This document shows, piece after piece, positions 7,562 to 13,829 of a stretch of DNA of 14,667 nt; position 1 is the stretch's first letter, and each line of letters starts with the position of its first letter. The notes under the pieces were generated by a model. It saw only the letters and a list, made by a program, of their open reading frames with translations, was not told where the DNA came from and ran no database searches. The position numbers and the translations under genes are program-made. The DNA is taken from positions 1-14,667 of the forward strand of contig JAQUNT010000010.1 of the NCBI GenBank assembly GCA_028717525.1, read 5' to 3'. The stretch is from Elusimicrobiota bacterium (lineage in GTDB: Bacteria; Elusimicrobiota; Elusimicrobia; UBA1565; UBA9628).

Positions 7562-8107
7562 ATGGGCTGCTGCCAGCCGCCTTCCGAGTCGAAGATCCTG
7601 TTCTGCTTCCTCGCCGCGGGCACCCTCCTGCTTTGGCTGGTCAACCCCCGCCTGGGAGCCGCCGCCACCGCGCTGCTGGCCGTCCTGTACTTCTGCGGAT
7701 CCTGGCTCCTGGCCAGGATGGACGTCGTCGTCACCCGCTGCGAGCTGGCCGTGCGGCAGAGTCGGCGGGTCCGCCGGCCCGGCCTGCTGTACTGCCCGGA
7801 GTGCGGCCTGCATCTGGCGAGCCGGGCGGACGGCAAGCCCGTGATGCACTACCTCTGCCCCTCCTGCGGAGGGGCCTGGTGCGGGTCGGAAGATCTCGCC
7901 GCCTTCCTGAGCCGCGGCGCGGCGCAGTGGAAGACGGACCCGGCGGACGGGGCCGCCGCGCTGCCCTGCCCCAAATGCACGCGGCCGCTGGAGGCCGGCG
8001 GCTGGGCGGGGGCGCCGGTGGCTGCGCATCGCTGCCCCGCCTGCCTGGGGACCTGGGTCCCCCGCATGAGCTGGCTCTGGTTCGAGATGGGACTGCCGCG
8101 CGCCTGA
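7562..8107 (+). CDS. Two-TM membrane protein with two zinc ribbons (zf-TFIIB-like)
   Basis: This 181-aa protein has unknown function. Two hydrophobic segments (about 12-30 and 33-50) should form a membrane hairpin. Two CXXC pairs follow per ribbon: C78/C81 with C99/C102 (CPSCGGAWC and then EDL), and C136/C139 with C158/C161. The CPxC...CPxCxGxW spacing matches the zf-TFIIB type of small zinc ribbon. In such proteins the ribbon is usually a single cytoplasmic unit, so the duplicated ribbon behind a TM hairpin is somewhat unusual. The ATG at 7562 is set by the promoter ending just upstream. It is a single-gene unit converging with the ThiF-family gene 17 nt away. Confidence 0.8.
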   Translation: MGCCQPPSESKILFCFLAAGTLLLWLVNPRLGAAATALLAVLYFCGSWLLARMDVVVTRCELAVRQSRRVRRPGLLYCPECGLHLASRADGKPVMHYLCPSCGGAWCGSEDLAAFLSRGAAQWKTDPADGAAALPCPKCTRPLEAGGWAGAPVAAHRCPACLGTWVPRMSWLWFEMGLPRA

Positions 8108-8130
8108 GTCCCGGGATCCGCGCCTCAGGC
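8102..8130. terminator. Possible bidirectional hairpin between converging genes
   Basis: GCCTGAG (8102-8108) and CTCAGGC (8124-8130) form a perfect 7-bp stem with a 15-nt loop. It spans the stop codons of both converging genes. No T-run follows on either strand, so it is not a classical intrinsic terminator. Confidence 0.3.
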
Positions 8131-8727
8131 CCGGCGGTCCTGCATGAGCAGCTCTATGGCGAGATTGGCCTGCATGTTGGCCACCACGGCCACGCGTGCC
8201 GAACAGAGGCCCATGGACATGTCGCTCTCGCAGTCGCCGCAGAGCCATATGCAGTCGCCCAGGCGCTCGACCTTCAGGGAGGTGTTGGCGCCGTAGCCGG
8301 CCACCCCGTTGCCGCACACGATGTGCCGGCCCGGGAAGGCGCGGCACCAGGACTCGATGAGCCACTTCTTGGCCTCGGCCCTGTCGAAAGCCTCGATGAG
8401 GAGGTCGGCCTCCGCGAAGACCTCGGCGACATTCGCGGGCGAGAGCTTGACCAGGCGCTCAGCGAGGCTCAGCTTCGGGTTGATGCCGCGCAGGTGGGCG
8501 GCCAAGGCCGCGACCTTGTCCGCGCCGATATCCGCCCGGGTGAACTGCTGGCGGTTGAGGTTGGAGGCCTCGACCTTGTCGAAATCCGCCAGGATCAGGC
8601 GGCCGATCCCCGCCCGGGTCAGGGCCAAGGCGGCGTTGGAGCCCAGGCCGCCGCAGCCCGCCACGCCCACCGTGCGGCGCCGCAGGACTTCGGTCATCCC
8701 CTTGACGTTGCGCGCGAATATCGGCAT
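8125..8727 (-). CDS. thiF: ThiF-family (E1-like) sulfur carrier adenylyltransferase
   Basis: This 200-aa protein has the Rossmann fold of ThiF/MoeB/E1 enzymes, which adenylate the C-terminal glycine of a ubiquitin-like sulfur carrier. Visible motifs are GCGGLGSN (24-31, nucleotide loop), LADFD (46-50), SNLNRQQF with R59, and GADK with K71. The pattern and short length resemble ThiF 'family 2', found with ThiS outside the classical E. coli-type operon. There is no CXXC zinc site or rhodanese extension. No thiS, thiG or thiH lies nearby, so the thiamine role is inferred from the family. I start at the ATG at 8727 because a TG-G-TACAAT extended -10 ends 8 nt before it. An in-frame upstream start at 8745 would lie within or upstream of that promoter. 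Confidence 0.83.
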   Translation of the reverse strand: MPIFARNVKGMTEVLRRRTVGVAGCGGLGSNAALALTRAGIGRLILADFDKVEASNLNRQQFTRADIGADKVAALAAHLRGINPKLSLAERLVKLSPANVAEVFAEADLLIEAFDRAEAKKWLIESWCRAFPGRHIVCGNGVAGYGANTSLKVERLGDCIWLCGDCESDMSMGLCSARVAVVANMQANLAIELLMQDRRA

Positions 8728-8735
8728 CCCAGTGC

Positions 8736-8744
8736 ATTGTACCA
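8736..8744 (-). promoter_or_regulatory. Extended -10 promoter for the ThiF-family gene
   Basis: Read on the minus strand, TGGTACAAT is an extended -10 box (TG plus TACAAT) ending 8 nt before the ATG at 8727. No good -35 hexamer is seen at 16-18 bp. The geometry predicts a leaderless mRNA. Confidence 0.55.
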
Positions 8745-8778
8745 CAGACGCGGGCCTGCGGACTGCGGAGGCGTTGTT

Positions 8779-8787
8779 TGGTATGAT
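8779..8787 (+). promoter_or_regulatory. Extended -10 promoter, divergent
   Basis: TGGTATGAT is an extended -10 element. It is back to back with the ThiF promoter and points toward the short ORF at 8813 and the SDR gene. The predicted start is near 8794, leaving a leader of about 19 nt that contains GGAGG (8805-8809). I see no convincing -35 box. Confidence 0.5.
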
Positions 8788-8812
8788 AGCGGTCGGTCAT
8801 CGCCGGAGGCGC

Positions 8813-8941
8813 ATGGTCACCCCCCATAGGAAGGATCTTCAGCTGAGGCTGCCGGGCTGCCTTCTCATCGGCTCCGCCTTGATGCTGGCCGTGGCCTACG
8901 GGGACCATATGACCGGCGTCGAGATCAGCTTCTCCATGTAA
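8813..8941 (+). pseudogene. Truncated N-terminus of a membrane sensor protein, or a 42-aa one-TM peptide
   Basis: The ORF encodes 42 aa. A basic start is followed by one hydrophobic segment (about 14-30) and then DHMTGVEISFSM, where it stops. The DxxTGxEISFS motif is common in N-terminal membrane regions of GGDEF proteins and sensor kinases, where it continues into FYLxP and further helices. Here TAA follows immediately and the SDR gene starts 5 nt later, so this looks like a decayed remnant. It keeps a promoter-like extended -10 upstream and a GGAGG only 3 nt before the ATG, closer than ideal. It could also be a real small membrane peptide or a leader for the SDR gene. Confidence 0.45.
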
Positions 8942-8946
8942 CGAGC

Positions 8947-10482
8947 ATGCCCGTCCCGCACCGGCCCGGACCGGAAGACATCCGCCGCTGCCAGGAGGTC
9001 CTCGACGCCATCGTCGCGGACCGCTCCCTGCTGGCCGGCGTGCCCGAGGCGGCCCGCATCGCCCTGCTCAAGGCCGCGGGCCGCGCCTGCCACCCCACCC
9101 GGCGCGAGGTCATCCGTTTCGCCAAGGAGCTGCGCGCCACGGAGCGCCGGGAGGCCGAGGCCAAGGACCGCAAGGCTCGACGCGCCACGGTCATCCGCGA
9201 GGCCCGCCAGGCTGCGGTGTTCACCCCGCCCCGGTTGGCCGGTCCCCAGCCCCAGCCCGGCCCCGAGCTGGCCCGGCCGCGCTACTGCTACGTGTGCAAG
9301 GCCGCGTACCGCCGCGTGCACTTCTTCTACGACTCCATGTGCCAGTCCTGCGGGGACTTCAACTACGCCAAGCGCGGCCAGACCGCGGACCTCTCCGGCC
9401 GCGCCGCCGTGATCACGGGCGCGCGCGTCAAGATCGGCTACCAGGCGGCCTTGATGCTGCTGCGCGCCGGGGCCCGGGTCATCGCCACCACGCGCTTCCC
9501 GCACGACGCCGCCCTGCGCTACAGCCGCGAGCCGGACTACGCGGCGTGGGGGCAGCGCCTGCGCATCCACGGCCTGGACCTGCGCCACTCCCCCAGCGTG
9601 GACATCTTCTGCCGCTACCTCGAGGCGACCCAGGACCGGCTCGACTTCCTCGTCAACAACGCGGCCCAGACCGTGCGCCGGCCGCCGGCCTTCTACGCCC
9701 ATCTGCTGGAGGGGGAGGCCTCCACCGCGGGCCTGCCGGCCGAGGCCCTGCCGCTGCTGGCGAGCCACGAGCGCCTGCTGGGAACGCTGGCGAGCGCGGT
9801 CGGGCCCGGGGGCCCGGGGCAGCGCGTGGACGCCACCGGCCTGACGGTCTGGCATGCCGGAGCGCCGGGGCTGGGTCTGCGCGAGTCGGCCCGGCTCTCC
9901 CAGATCAAGTACACCTACGACCAGAACGACCTGGCCGCGGACGCCTTCCCGACCGGCAGGCTCGACGCGGACCTGCAGCAGATCGACCTGCGCGCCAAGA
10001 ACTCCTGGCGCCTGTCCTTGGCCGAGGTGCCCACGGCCGAGATGCTGGAGCTGCAGCTCATCAATTCCGTGGCGCCCTTCATCCTGTGCAGCAAGCTCAA
10101 GGGCCTGATGCTGCGTCGGCGCAGCCGCGACAAGCACATCGTCAACGTCTCGGCCATGGAGGGCAGCTTTTCGCGGGGGACCAAGACCGACAAGCATCCG
10201 CACACCAACATGGCCAAGGCCGCGCTCAACATGCTGACCCTGACCTCGGCCTTGGACTACGTCAAGGACGGCATCCACATGAACGCCGTGGACACCGGCT
10301 GGGTCACGGACGAGGACCCGGCGCACCACGCCGCGCGCAAGCAGGAGGAGCACGACTTCCAGCCGCCCCTGGACATCGTGGACGGCGCCGCGCGGGTCTG
10401 CGACCCGATCTTCTCGGGCTTCCTGAGCGGGACGCACGTCTGGGGCAAGTTCCTCAAGGACTACGCCCCGACGACCTGGTAG
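8947..10482 (+). CDS. SDR-family protein with N-terminal zinc ribbon and atypical active site
   Basis: This 511-aa protein consists of a charged helical N-terminus (1-100), a zinc ribbon (C114, C117, C132, C135; CYVC...CQSCGDFNYAKR) and a Rossmann short-chain dehydrogenase domain. The cofactor loop is TGARVKIGY (157-165), departing from the usual TGxxxGxG, and NNAAQTVRRPP starts at 237. The active site keeps S402 (NVSAMEG) and K424. The position four residues before that Lys, normally Tyr, is T420 (HTNMAK). I recall the same zinc-ribbon/SDR layout with HxHTNMAK in homologues, so this is probably a family trait and not decay. The substrate is unknown, and classical dehydrogenase activity is doubtful. 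No clear Shine-Dalgarno precedes the ATG, which lies 5 nt after the short ORF's stop. Confidence 0.8.
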   Translation: MPVPHRPGPEDIRRCQEVLDAIVADRSLLAGVPEAARIALLKAAGRACHPTRREVIRFAKELRATERREAEAKDRKARRATVIREARQAAVFTPPRLAGPQPQPGPELARPRYCYVCKAAYRRVHFFYDSMCQSCGDFNYAKRGQTADLSGRAAVITGARVKIGYQAALMLLRAGARVIATTRFPHDAALRYSREPDYAAWGQRLRIHGLDLRHSPSVDIFCRYLEATQDRLDFLVNNAAQTVRRPPAFYAHLLEGEASTAGLPAEALPLLASHERLLGTLASAVGPGGPGQRVDATGLTVWHAGAPGLGLRESARLSQIKYTYDQNDLAADAFPTGRLDADLQQIDLRAKNSWRLSLAEVPTAEMLELQLINSVAPFILCSKLKGLMLRRRSRDKHIVNVSAMEGSFSRGTKTDKHPHTNMAKAALNMLTLTSALDYVKDGIHMNAVDTGWVTDEDPAHHAARKQEEHDFQPPLDIVDGAARVCDPIFSGFLSGTHVWGKFLKDYAPTTW

Positions 10483-10528
10483 GGCGGCCGGTCAGCTTCT
10501 CCTGGTGCGGGGGCGGGGAGCCGAGTCC

Positions 10529-10557
10529 GTGTCAAAGCCGTCCAACTTTGGTACCCT
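10529..10557 (+). promoter_or_regulatory. Promoter of the GreA/GreB-like gene, near-leaderless
   Basis: GTGTCA (10529-10534), 17 bp and TACCCT (10552-10557), preceded by TGG, form a plausible extended sigma70-type promoter. The -10 box ends 8 nt before the ATG at 10566, the same spacing as for the zinc-ribbon and ThiF-family genes. Confidence 0.55.
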
Positions 10558-10565
10558 ACTCTCCC

Positions 10566-11048
10566 ATGAGCCGGGCCTTCATCAAGGAAGACGCGGGCGA
10601 TCCGGACGAACAGCCGGAGCGCCACCAGAGCGCCGCTCCCAACTACGTGACCCCGCAGGGGCTGGCCGCGCTGCGCGAGCAGGCCGAGGGGCTGCGCCAG
10701 CGGCTCGAGGGGTTGGCCGCAGACAGCCGCGAGGCCAAGGAGGTCAAGCGGGACCTGCGCTACTTCGAAGGCCGCCTGGCCAGCGCCATCCCGGTGGACC
10801 CCAAGGCCGCTCCCCCCGGCGAGGTCCGCTTCGGCGCGCGGGTGGAGCTCCAGGCCGCCGACGGCCGGACGCGCGTGGTGGCCATCGTGGGCCAGGACGA
10901 GGCCGAGGGCGCTTCGGGTAAGATCGCCTGGGACTCGGCCTTGGCCCTGGCGCTGATGGGCGCCAAGAAGGGGGACCGGATCGAGACCGAGGAATCCGGG
11001 CCGCTGAGCGTGGCGGCCATCAGCTATGCTTCGGCACAGGAGCCTTGA
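10566..11048 (+). CDS. GreA/GreB-family transcription elongation factor
   Basis: Gre factors insert a coiled coil into the RNA polymerase secondary channel and stimulate cleavage of backtracked RNA. This 160-aa protein opens MSRAFIKED and has PNYVTPQGLAALR, the usual GreB-like N-terminal pattern. A short coiled coil follows (about 31-74). Its tip region has D53 and E56, spaced like the acidic pair that GreA needs for cleavage, although the canonical GDxxENAEY is not present. The C-terminal FKBP-like domain ends in the family pattern of a helix plus GAKKGD before the last strand. The start follows from the promoter just upstream. The POT transporter begins 3 nt after the stop, so the two are probably cotranscribed. 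I leave greA versus greB open. Confidence 0.83.
   Translation: MSRAFIKEDAGDPDEQPERHQSAAPNYVTPQGLAALREQAEGLRQRLEGLAADSREAKEVKRDLRYFEGRLASAIPVDPKAAPPGEVRFGARVELQAADGRTRVVAIVGQDEAEGASGKIAWDSALALALMGAKKGDRIETEESGPLSVAAISYASAQEP
11038..11042 (+). promoter_or_regulatory. Ribosome binding site of the POT transporter
   Basis: AGGAG lies 9 nt before the ATG at 11052, inside the end of the gre-like gene. It supports this start codon and translation as the second gene of an operon. Confidence 0.7.
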
Positions 11049-11051
11049 CCC

Positions 11052-12503
11052 ATGGGAAAGACGACCTGGCGTTTCTCCTCCACCTTCTGGTTCGCCAACC
11101 TCATCGAGCTCTTCGAGCGCGCGGCGTACTACGGCTGCTTCATCTTCCTGTCCGTCTACCTGACCACGCGCATCGGCTTCACCGACGCCGAGACCGGCGT
11201 GGTCACGGGCGTGTTCTCCTTCGTCCTCTACCTCATGCCCACCTTCATGGGGACGCTGGCCGACCGCATCGGTTTCAAGAAGGCCCTCTGCGCGGCCTTC
11301 CTCCTGCTCACCATCGGCTATTCGGTGCTGGGCGCCTTCCCGACCAAGTTCTCCGCCATCCTGGCCTTGGCCATCATCGTTTGCGGGGCGGGCATCGTCA
11401 AGCCCGTGGTCTCCGGCACCACGGCCAAGTGCTCGGACGAGACGAACCGCGCCCGGGCCTTCTCCCTCTTCTATTGGGCGGTCAACATCGGCGCCTTCGC
11501 GGGCAAGAGCTTCGTGGACCCCATCCGCCAGGCCTTCGCCGCGGCGGATTCCTCGGGCGTGCTGGGCTTTCTGAAGGGCCTGCTGGGCAACCCGAGCGGC
11601 CCGGGCTGGGAGCTGCAGTTCGTGAACCTCTACTCGGCCTCCATGGCCTTCGTGGCCTTCCTCTTCGCGCTCTTCGCCTACCGCGATCCGGAGGGCGGGG
11701 GCAAGGCGCACGCCAAGAGCTTCGGCGAGCTGGCCGCGGGCCTGGGCCGGGCCCTGTCCAACTGGCGCTTCGCCTGCTTGATCGTGATCACGGGCTTTTT
11801 CTGGGCCATCCAGGGGCAGCTCTACGCGACCATGCCCAAGTACCTCTTCCGCATGGTGGGGCTGTCCTCCAAGCCCGGCTGGGTGGCCAACGTGAACCCT
11901 TTCGTGGTGATCCTCTGCGTGATCCCGATCACCCAGCTGGTGCGCCGCTGGCGGCCGATCAGCTCGATCGCGGTCTCCTTCCTCATCATCCCGCTTTCGG
12001 CGCTGAGCGTCTCTTTGGCGCCTCTGATCGGAGCCCAGGAGGTGTCGCTGGGATTCACGACGGTCAACACCATCATCCTCATGATGATGATCGGCATCGT
12101 GTTCCAGGGCCTGGCCGAGTGCTTCCTGTCGCCCCGCTATCTGGAGTACGCTTCCAAGCAGGCGCCTCCGGGAGAGACGGGCCTTTACATGGGCTACGCG
12201 CACCTGAACTCGGCCTTCGGCTGGCTGTTCGGCTTCATCCTCTCCGGGGTGCTGCTGGAGAAGTGGTGCCCGGACCCGGCGTCCTTGCCCGCCGGCTTCA
12301 CCGAGCTGGAACGCGCCGCGCGCTACTCGCACGCGCACTACATCTGGTACGTGTTCACGGGCGTGGGGGTGGCGGGCTTCATCCTCCTGATGGCCTTCCG
12401 CTGGTTCACCGACCGGCTCGACGGCAGGAAAGCCGCCAAGGGACGCCTGGGGCCGGTGAGCGCCGAACGGACGCTGGAGGAGATCACCGAGTCGGAAGAC
12501 TAG
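11052..12503 (+). CDS. POT/PTR2-family proton-coupled oligopeptide transporter
   Basis: This 483-aa inner-membrane MFS protein is predicted to import di- and tripeptides with protons. The N-terminal helix carries ELFERAAYYG, the ExxER motif of proton coupling. GTLADRIGFKKAL is the motif A loop. The segment GIVKPVVSGTTAKC followed by FSLFYWAVNIGAFAG matches the PTR2 signature. A hydrophilic stretch with an extra loop around residues 160-190 and some 12-14 TM segments fit the family length. The start has a good Shine-Dalgarno and follows the gre-like gene by 3 nt. The substrate range cannot be told from sequence. Confidence 0.9.
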   Translation: MGKTTWRFSSTFWFANLIELFERAAYYGCFIFLSVYLTTRIGFTDAETGVVTGVFSFVLYLMPTFMGTLADRIGFKKALCAAFLLLTIGYSVLGAFPTKFSAILALAIIVCGAGIVKPVVSGTTAKCSDETNRARAFSLFYWAVNIGAFAGKSFVDPIRQAFAAADSSGVLGFLKGLLGNPSGPGWELQFVNLYSASMAFVAFLFALFAYRDPEGGGKAHAKSFGELAAGLGRALSNWRFACLIVITGFFWAIQGQLYATMPKYLFRMVGLSSKPGWVANVNPFVVILCVIPITQLVRRWRPISSIAVSFLIIPLSALSVSLAPLIGAQEVSLGFTTVNTIILMMMIGIVFQGLAECFLSPRYLEYASKQAPPGETGLYMGYAHLNSAFGWLFGFILSGVLLEKWCPDPASLPAGFTELERAARYSHAHYIWYVFTGVGVAGFILLMAFRWFTDRLDGRKAAKGRLGPVSAERTLEEITESED

Positions 12504-12530
12504 GCCGCGGACCGGGATTGGCTGCGGCCT
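12502..12530 (+). terminator. Possible hairpin terminator after the POT gene
   Basis: AGGCCGC (12502-12508) pairs with GCGGCCT (12524-12530) around a 15-nt loop, starting in the stop codon. No T-run follows, so it is weak evidence for intrinsic termination. Confidence 0.3.
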
Positions 12531-12555
12531 CCCGGGAGGAGCCCCTCTTCGATAT

Positions 12556-12606
12556 GATGGTATGACTGATGGTATTGACAAAGGTAGTACCATCAGGCAT
12601 ACTATG
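12556..12606 (+). promoter_or_regulatory. Four-half-site palindromic operator over the toxin-antitoxin promoter
   Basis: GATGGTA occurs at 12556-12562 and 12568-12574. Its inverse, TACCATC, lies at 12588-12594, and a degenerate inverse, TACTATG, at 12600-12606. Both pairs are spaced 12 bp, and the inner pair lies in a perfect 9-bp inverted repeat (CTGATGGTA/TACCATCAG). The promoter is inside: TTGACA (12575-12580), 17 bp and CATACT (12598-12603). This is the layout expected for autorepression by a ribbon-helix-helix antitoxin and its toxin complex. The predicted transcription start falls on the ATG at 12610. Confidence 0.78.
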
Positions 12607-12609
12607 ATC

Positions 12610-12897
12610 ATGAGACCGGCTAGGGGCGGGCGGAAGGCGTCTCGGGTCGTGAAGAAGGCGATCAGTATTCCGGCGGACCTGCATGACATGGTCTGCGAGG
12701 TCTCGCGCACGCAGCATCAGCCCTACAGCGCGGTGGTGCGGACGGCTTTGGATAGGTATTTCGAGAGGCTGCGGTTGTCCGAGATGGAGCGGGCGTACCG
12801 CAGCTACTACGGGCAGGAGAAGGCCCGCGAGGCGGACGCCAAGTTGGGCGGAGAGGTCTGGCGCGAGAGCCAGTCCGCCTGGCCGGATAGGGAATGA
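12610..12897 (+). CDS. Ribbon-helix-helix antitoxin (MazE-like)
   Basis: This 95-aa protein has a basic N-terminus and then a ribbon-helix-helix fold at about 13-55: strand VVKKAISIPADL, a helix, and a second helix ending ALDRYFERLR. This is the CopG/Arc type used to bind operators as dimers. The charged, poorly structured C-terminus (SYYGQEKAREADAK onward) would wrap and block the toxin. It overlaps the toxin start as ATGA. I start at the ATG at 12610 because the promoter predicts transcription beginning there; an in-frame ATG at 12604 abuts the -10 box. The operator upstream supports autoregulation. The toxin family is clear, so the pair is a MazEF-like module. Confidence 0.85.
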   Translation: MRPARGGRKASRVVKKAISIPADLHDMVCEVSRTQHQPYSAVVRTALDRYFERLRLSEMERAYRSYYGQEKAREADAKLGGEVWRESQSAWPDRE

Positions 12898-13241
12898 CCA
12901 TGGAAGTGTCCAGGGGCGATGTGGTCCTCCTGAACTTCGAGGCGCAGGGCGCGCCGATCCGGAAGACGAGACCTGCGGTGGTGATTCAGAACGACGTGGC
13001 CAATAGGGTGGCGCCGAACACGATTGTGGCCGCGGTGCACCACGACAACCGAAAGGGGCTGCCGGTGCATGTCCCGGTGCGCGCCGGCGTGGGGGGGCTG
13101 ATCAAGGATTCGGTCATCGATCTGGGCTTCATCCAGACCGTGCCGAAGTCGGCATTGGGCCGGAAGCTGGGCCGGATGCCGCTGGACACGCTCGATGCCG
13201 TCGATCAGGCGATCCGGGTCAGCTTGGCGCTGGACTTTTAG
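12894..13241 (+). CDS. MazF/PemK-family endoribonuclease toxin
   Basis: MazF toxins cut single-stranded RNA at short motifs and are held inactive by the antitoxin. The 115-aa protein has the family order: VSRGDVVLLNFE, then IRKTRPAVVIQND with the conserved Arg, IVAAVHHDNRK, and GGLIKDSVIDLGFIQTVPKSALGRKLGRM. The size is normal and nothing appears missing, so it should be functional. It overlaps the antitoxin stop as ATGA, which couples translation; a second ATG at 12900 is an alternative start. A decayed HTH_42 gene begins 1 nt after its stop. The cleavage motif cannot be predicted from sequence. Confidence 0.9.
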   Translation: MTMEVSRGDVVLLNFEAQGAPIRKTRPAVVIQNDVANRVAPNTIVAAVHHDNRKGLPVHVPVRAGVGGLIKDSVIDLGFIQTVPKSALGRKLGRMPLDTLDAVDQAIRVSLALDF

Positions 13242-13242
13242 A

Positions 13243-13728
13243 TTGCGCGTCTCCGTCGAGGCGGTGCGCCGGCTCTTCTTGAAGCGCCAGCATCTGGACC
13301 GGCCTCCGCTCATGGAGCCGGGACCGGCGCCGAAGGGGACGACGTTGCTCTGCCCGTTCGATTCGTTCCTGTGGCATCGCAAGCGGATCGCGGACCTGTT
13401 CGGGTTCGACTACAGGATCGAGGTCTACACTCCTGCGGCCAAGAGGCGCTATGGCTATTATTCTCTGCCGATCCTTCACGATGGGCGGTTGATCGGCCGG
13501 CTGGACGCGAAGAACGTCCGGCAGGAGAAGCGGCTGGCGGTTCCGGCGGTGCATTTTGAAGATGGGGTTGTGGGTCGGGGTGGGGTCTGCGATGGGGTGG
13601 CGAAGGCTTTGAAGTCTTTGGCGGAGTTCGTGGGGGCGGGGGAGATCCGGGTCGGGCGGGTGCAACCGGATGGGCTGGCGCAGGCGGTCAAGGCTGCTGT
13701 TCTGGGGCCGATGACAGCCGCGGGCTGA
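13243..13728 (+). pseudogene. Internally deleted YcaQ-like (HTH_42) DNA-repair protein
   Basis: Full YcaQ/AlkX-type proteins are winged-helix DNA glycosylases of about 390 aa that unhook interstrand crosslinks. This ORF has only 161 codons. It starts at a TTG with LRVSVEAVRRLFLKRQHLDR, which matches the family's extreme N-terminus. After a dozen residues it jumps to LLCPFDSFLWHRKRI, LFGFDYRIEVYTPAAKRRYG and LPILHDGRLIGRLDAK, all from the C-terminal part. About 230 residues of the middle, including the winged helices, are absent without breaking the frame. Codon use towards the end is relaxed (many GGT, GTT, GAT). It is most simply a pseudogene by in-frame deletion, but a surviving short protein is possible. 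It follows mazF by 1 nt. Confidence 0.7.
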
Positions 13729-13785
13729 TAAGCTTCTATAGTAGAATTTGAGCGGACGAGTTCACGCGCACCCGCAAAACACAGT

Positions 13786-13814
13786 TCGGCAGACTCACAT
13801 GTTAGGGCTACTAT
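13786..13814 (+). promoter_or_regulatory. Weak candidate promoter
   Basis: TCGGCA (13786-13791), 17 bp and TACTAT (13809-13814) sit 15 nt before the ATG at 13830. The match is modest, and the surrounding 100-bp gap is AT-richer than the rest of the window. Confidence 0.3.
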
Positions 13815-13829
13815 CAAGACGACAATAGA

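Noticed and set aside
8896..10437. Minus-strand ORF of 513 codons opposite the SDR gene
   Set aside because: The plus frame has clear zinc-ribbon and SDR motifs; the antisense frame has none.
9294..10565. Possible long N-terminal extension of the Gre-like protein
   Set aside because: The open frame upstream of 10566 is a shadow of the SDR gene. A promoter sits just before the ATG at 10566, and the protein from there matches the full Gre family length.
12502..12530. Classical rho-independent terminator after the POT gene
   Set aside because: A 7-bp stem exists, but the loop is 15 nt and no T-run follows. It is kept only as a low-confidence hairpin.
11045..12565. Plus-strand ORF in another frame over the POT transporter
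   Set aside because: Its translation is a His/Arg/Leu-rich shadow of the POT gene, whose PTR2 signature is unmistakable.
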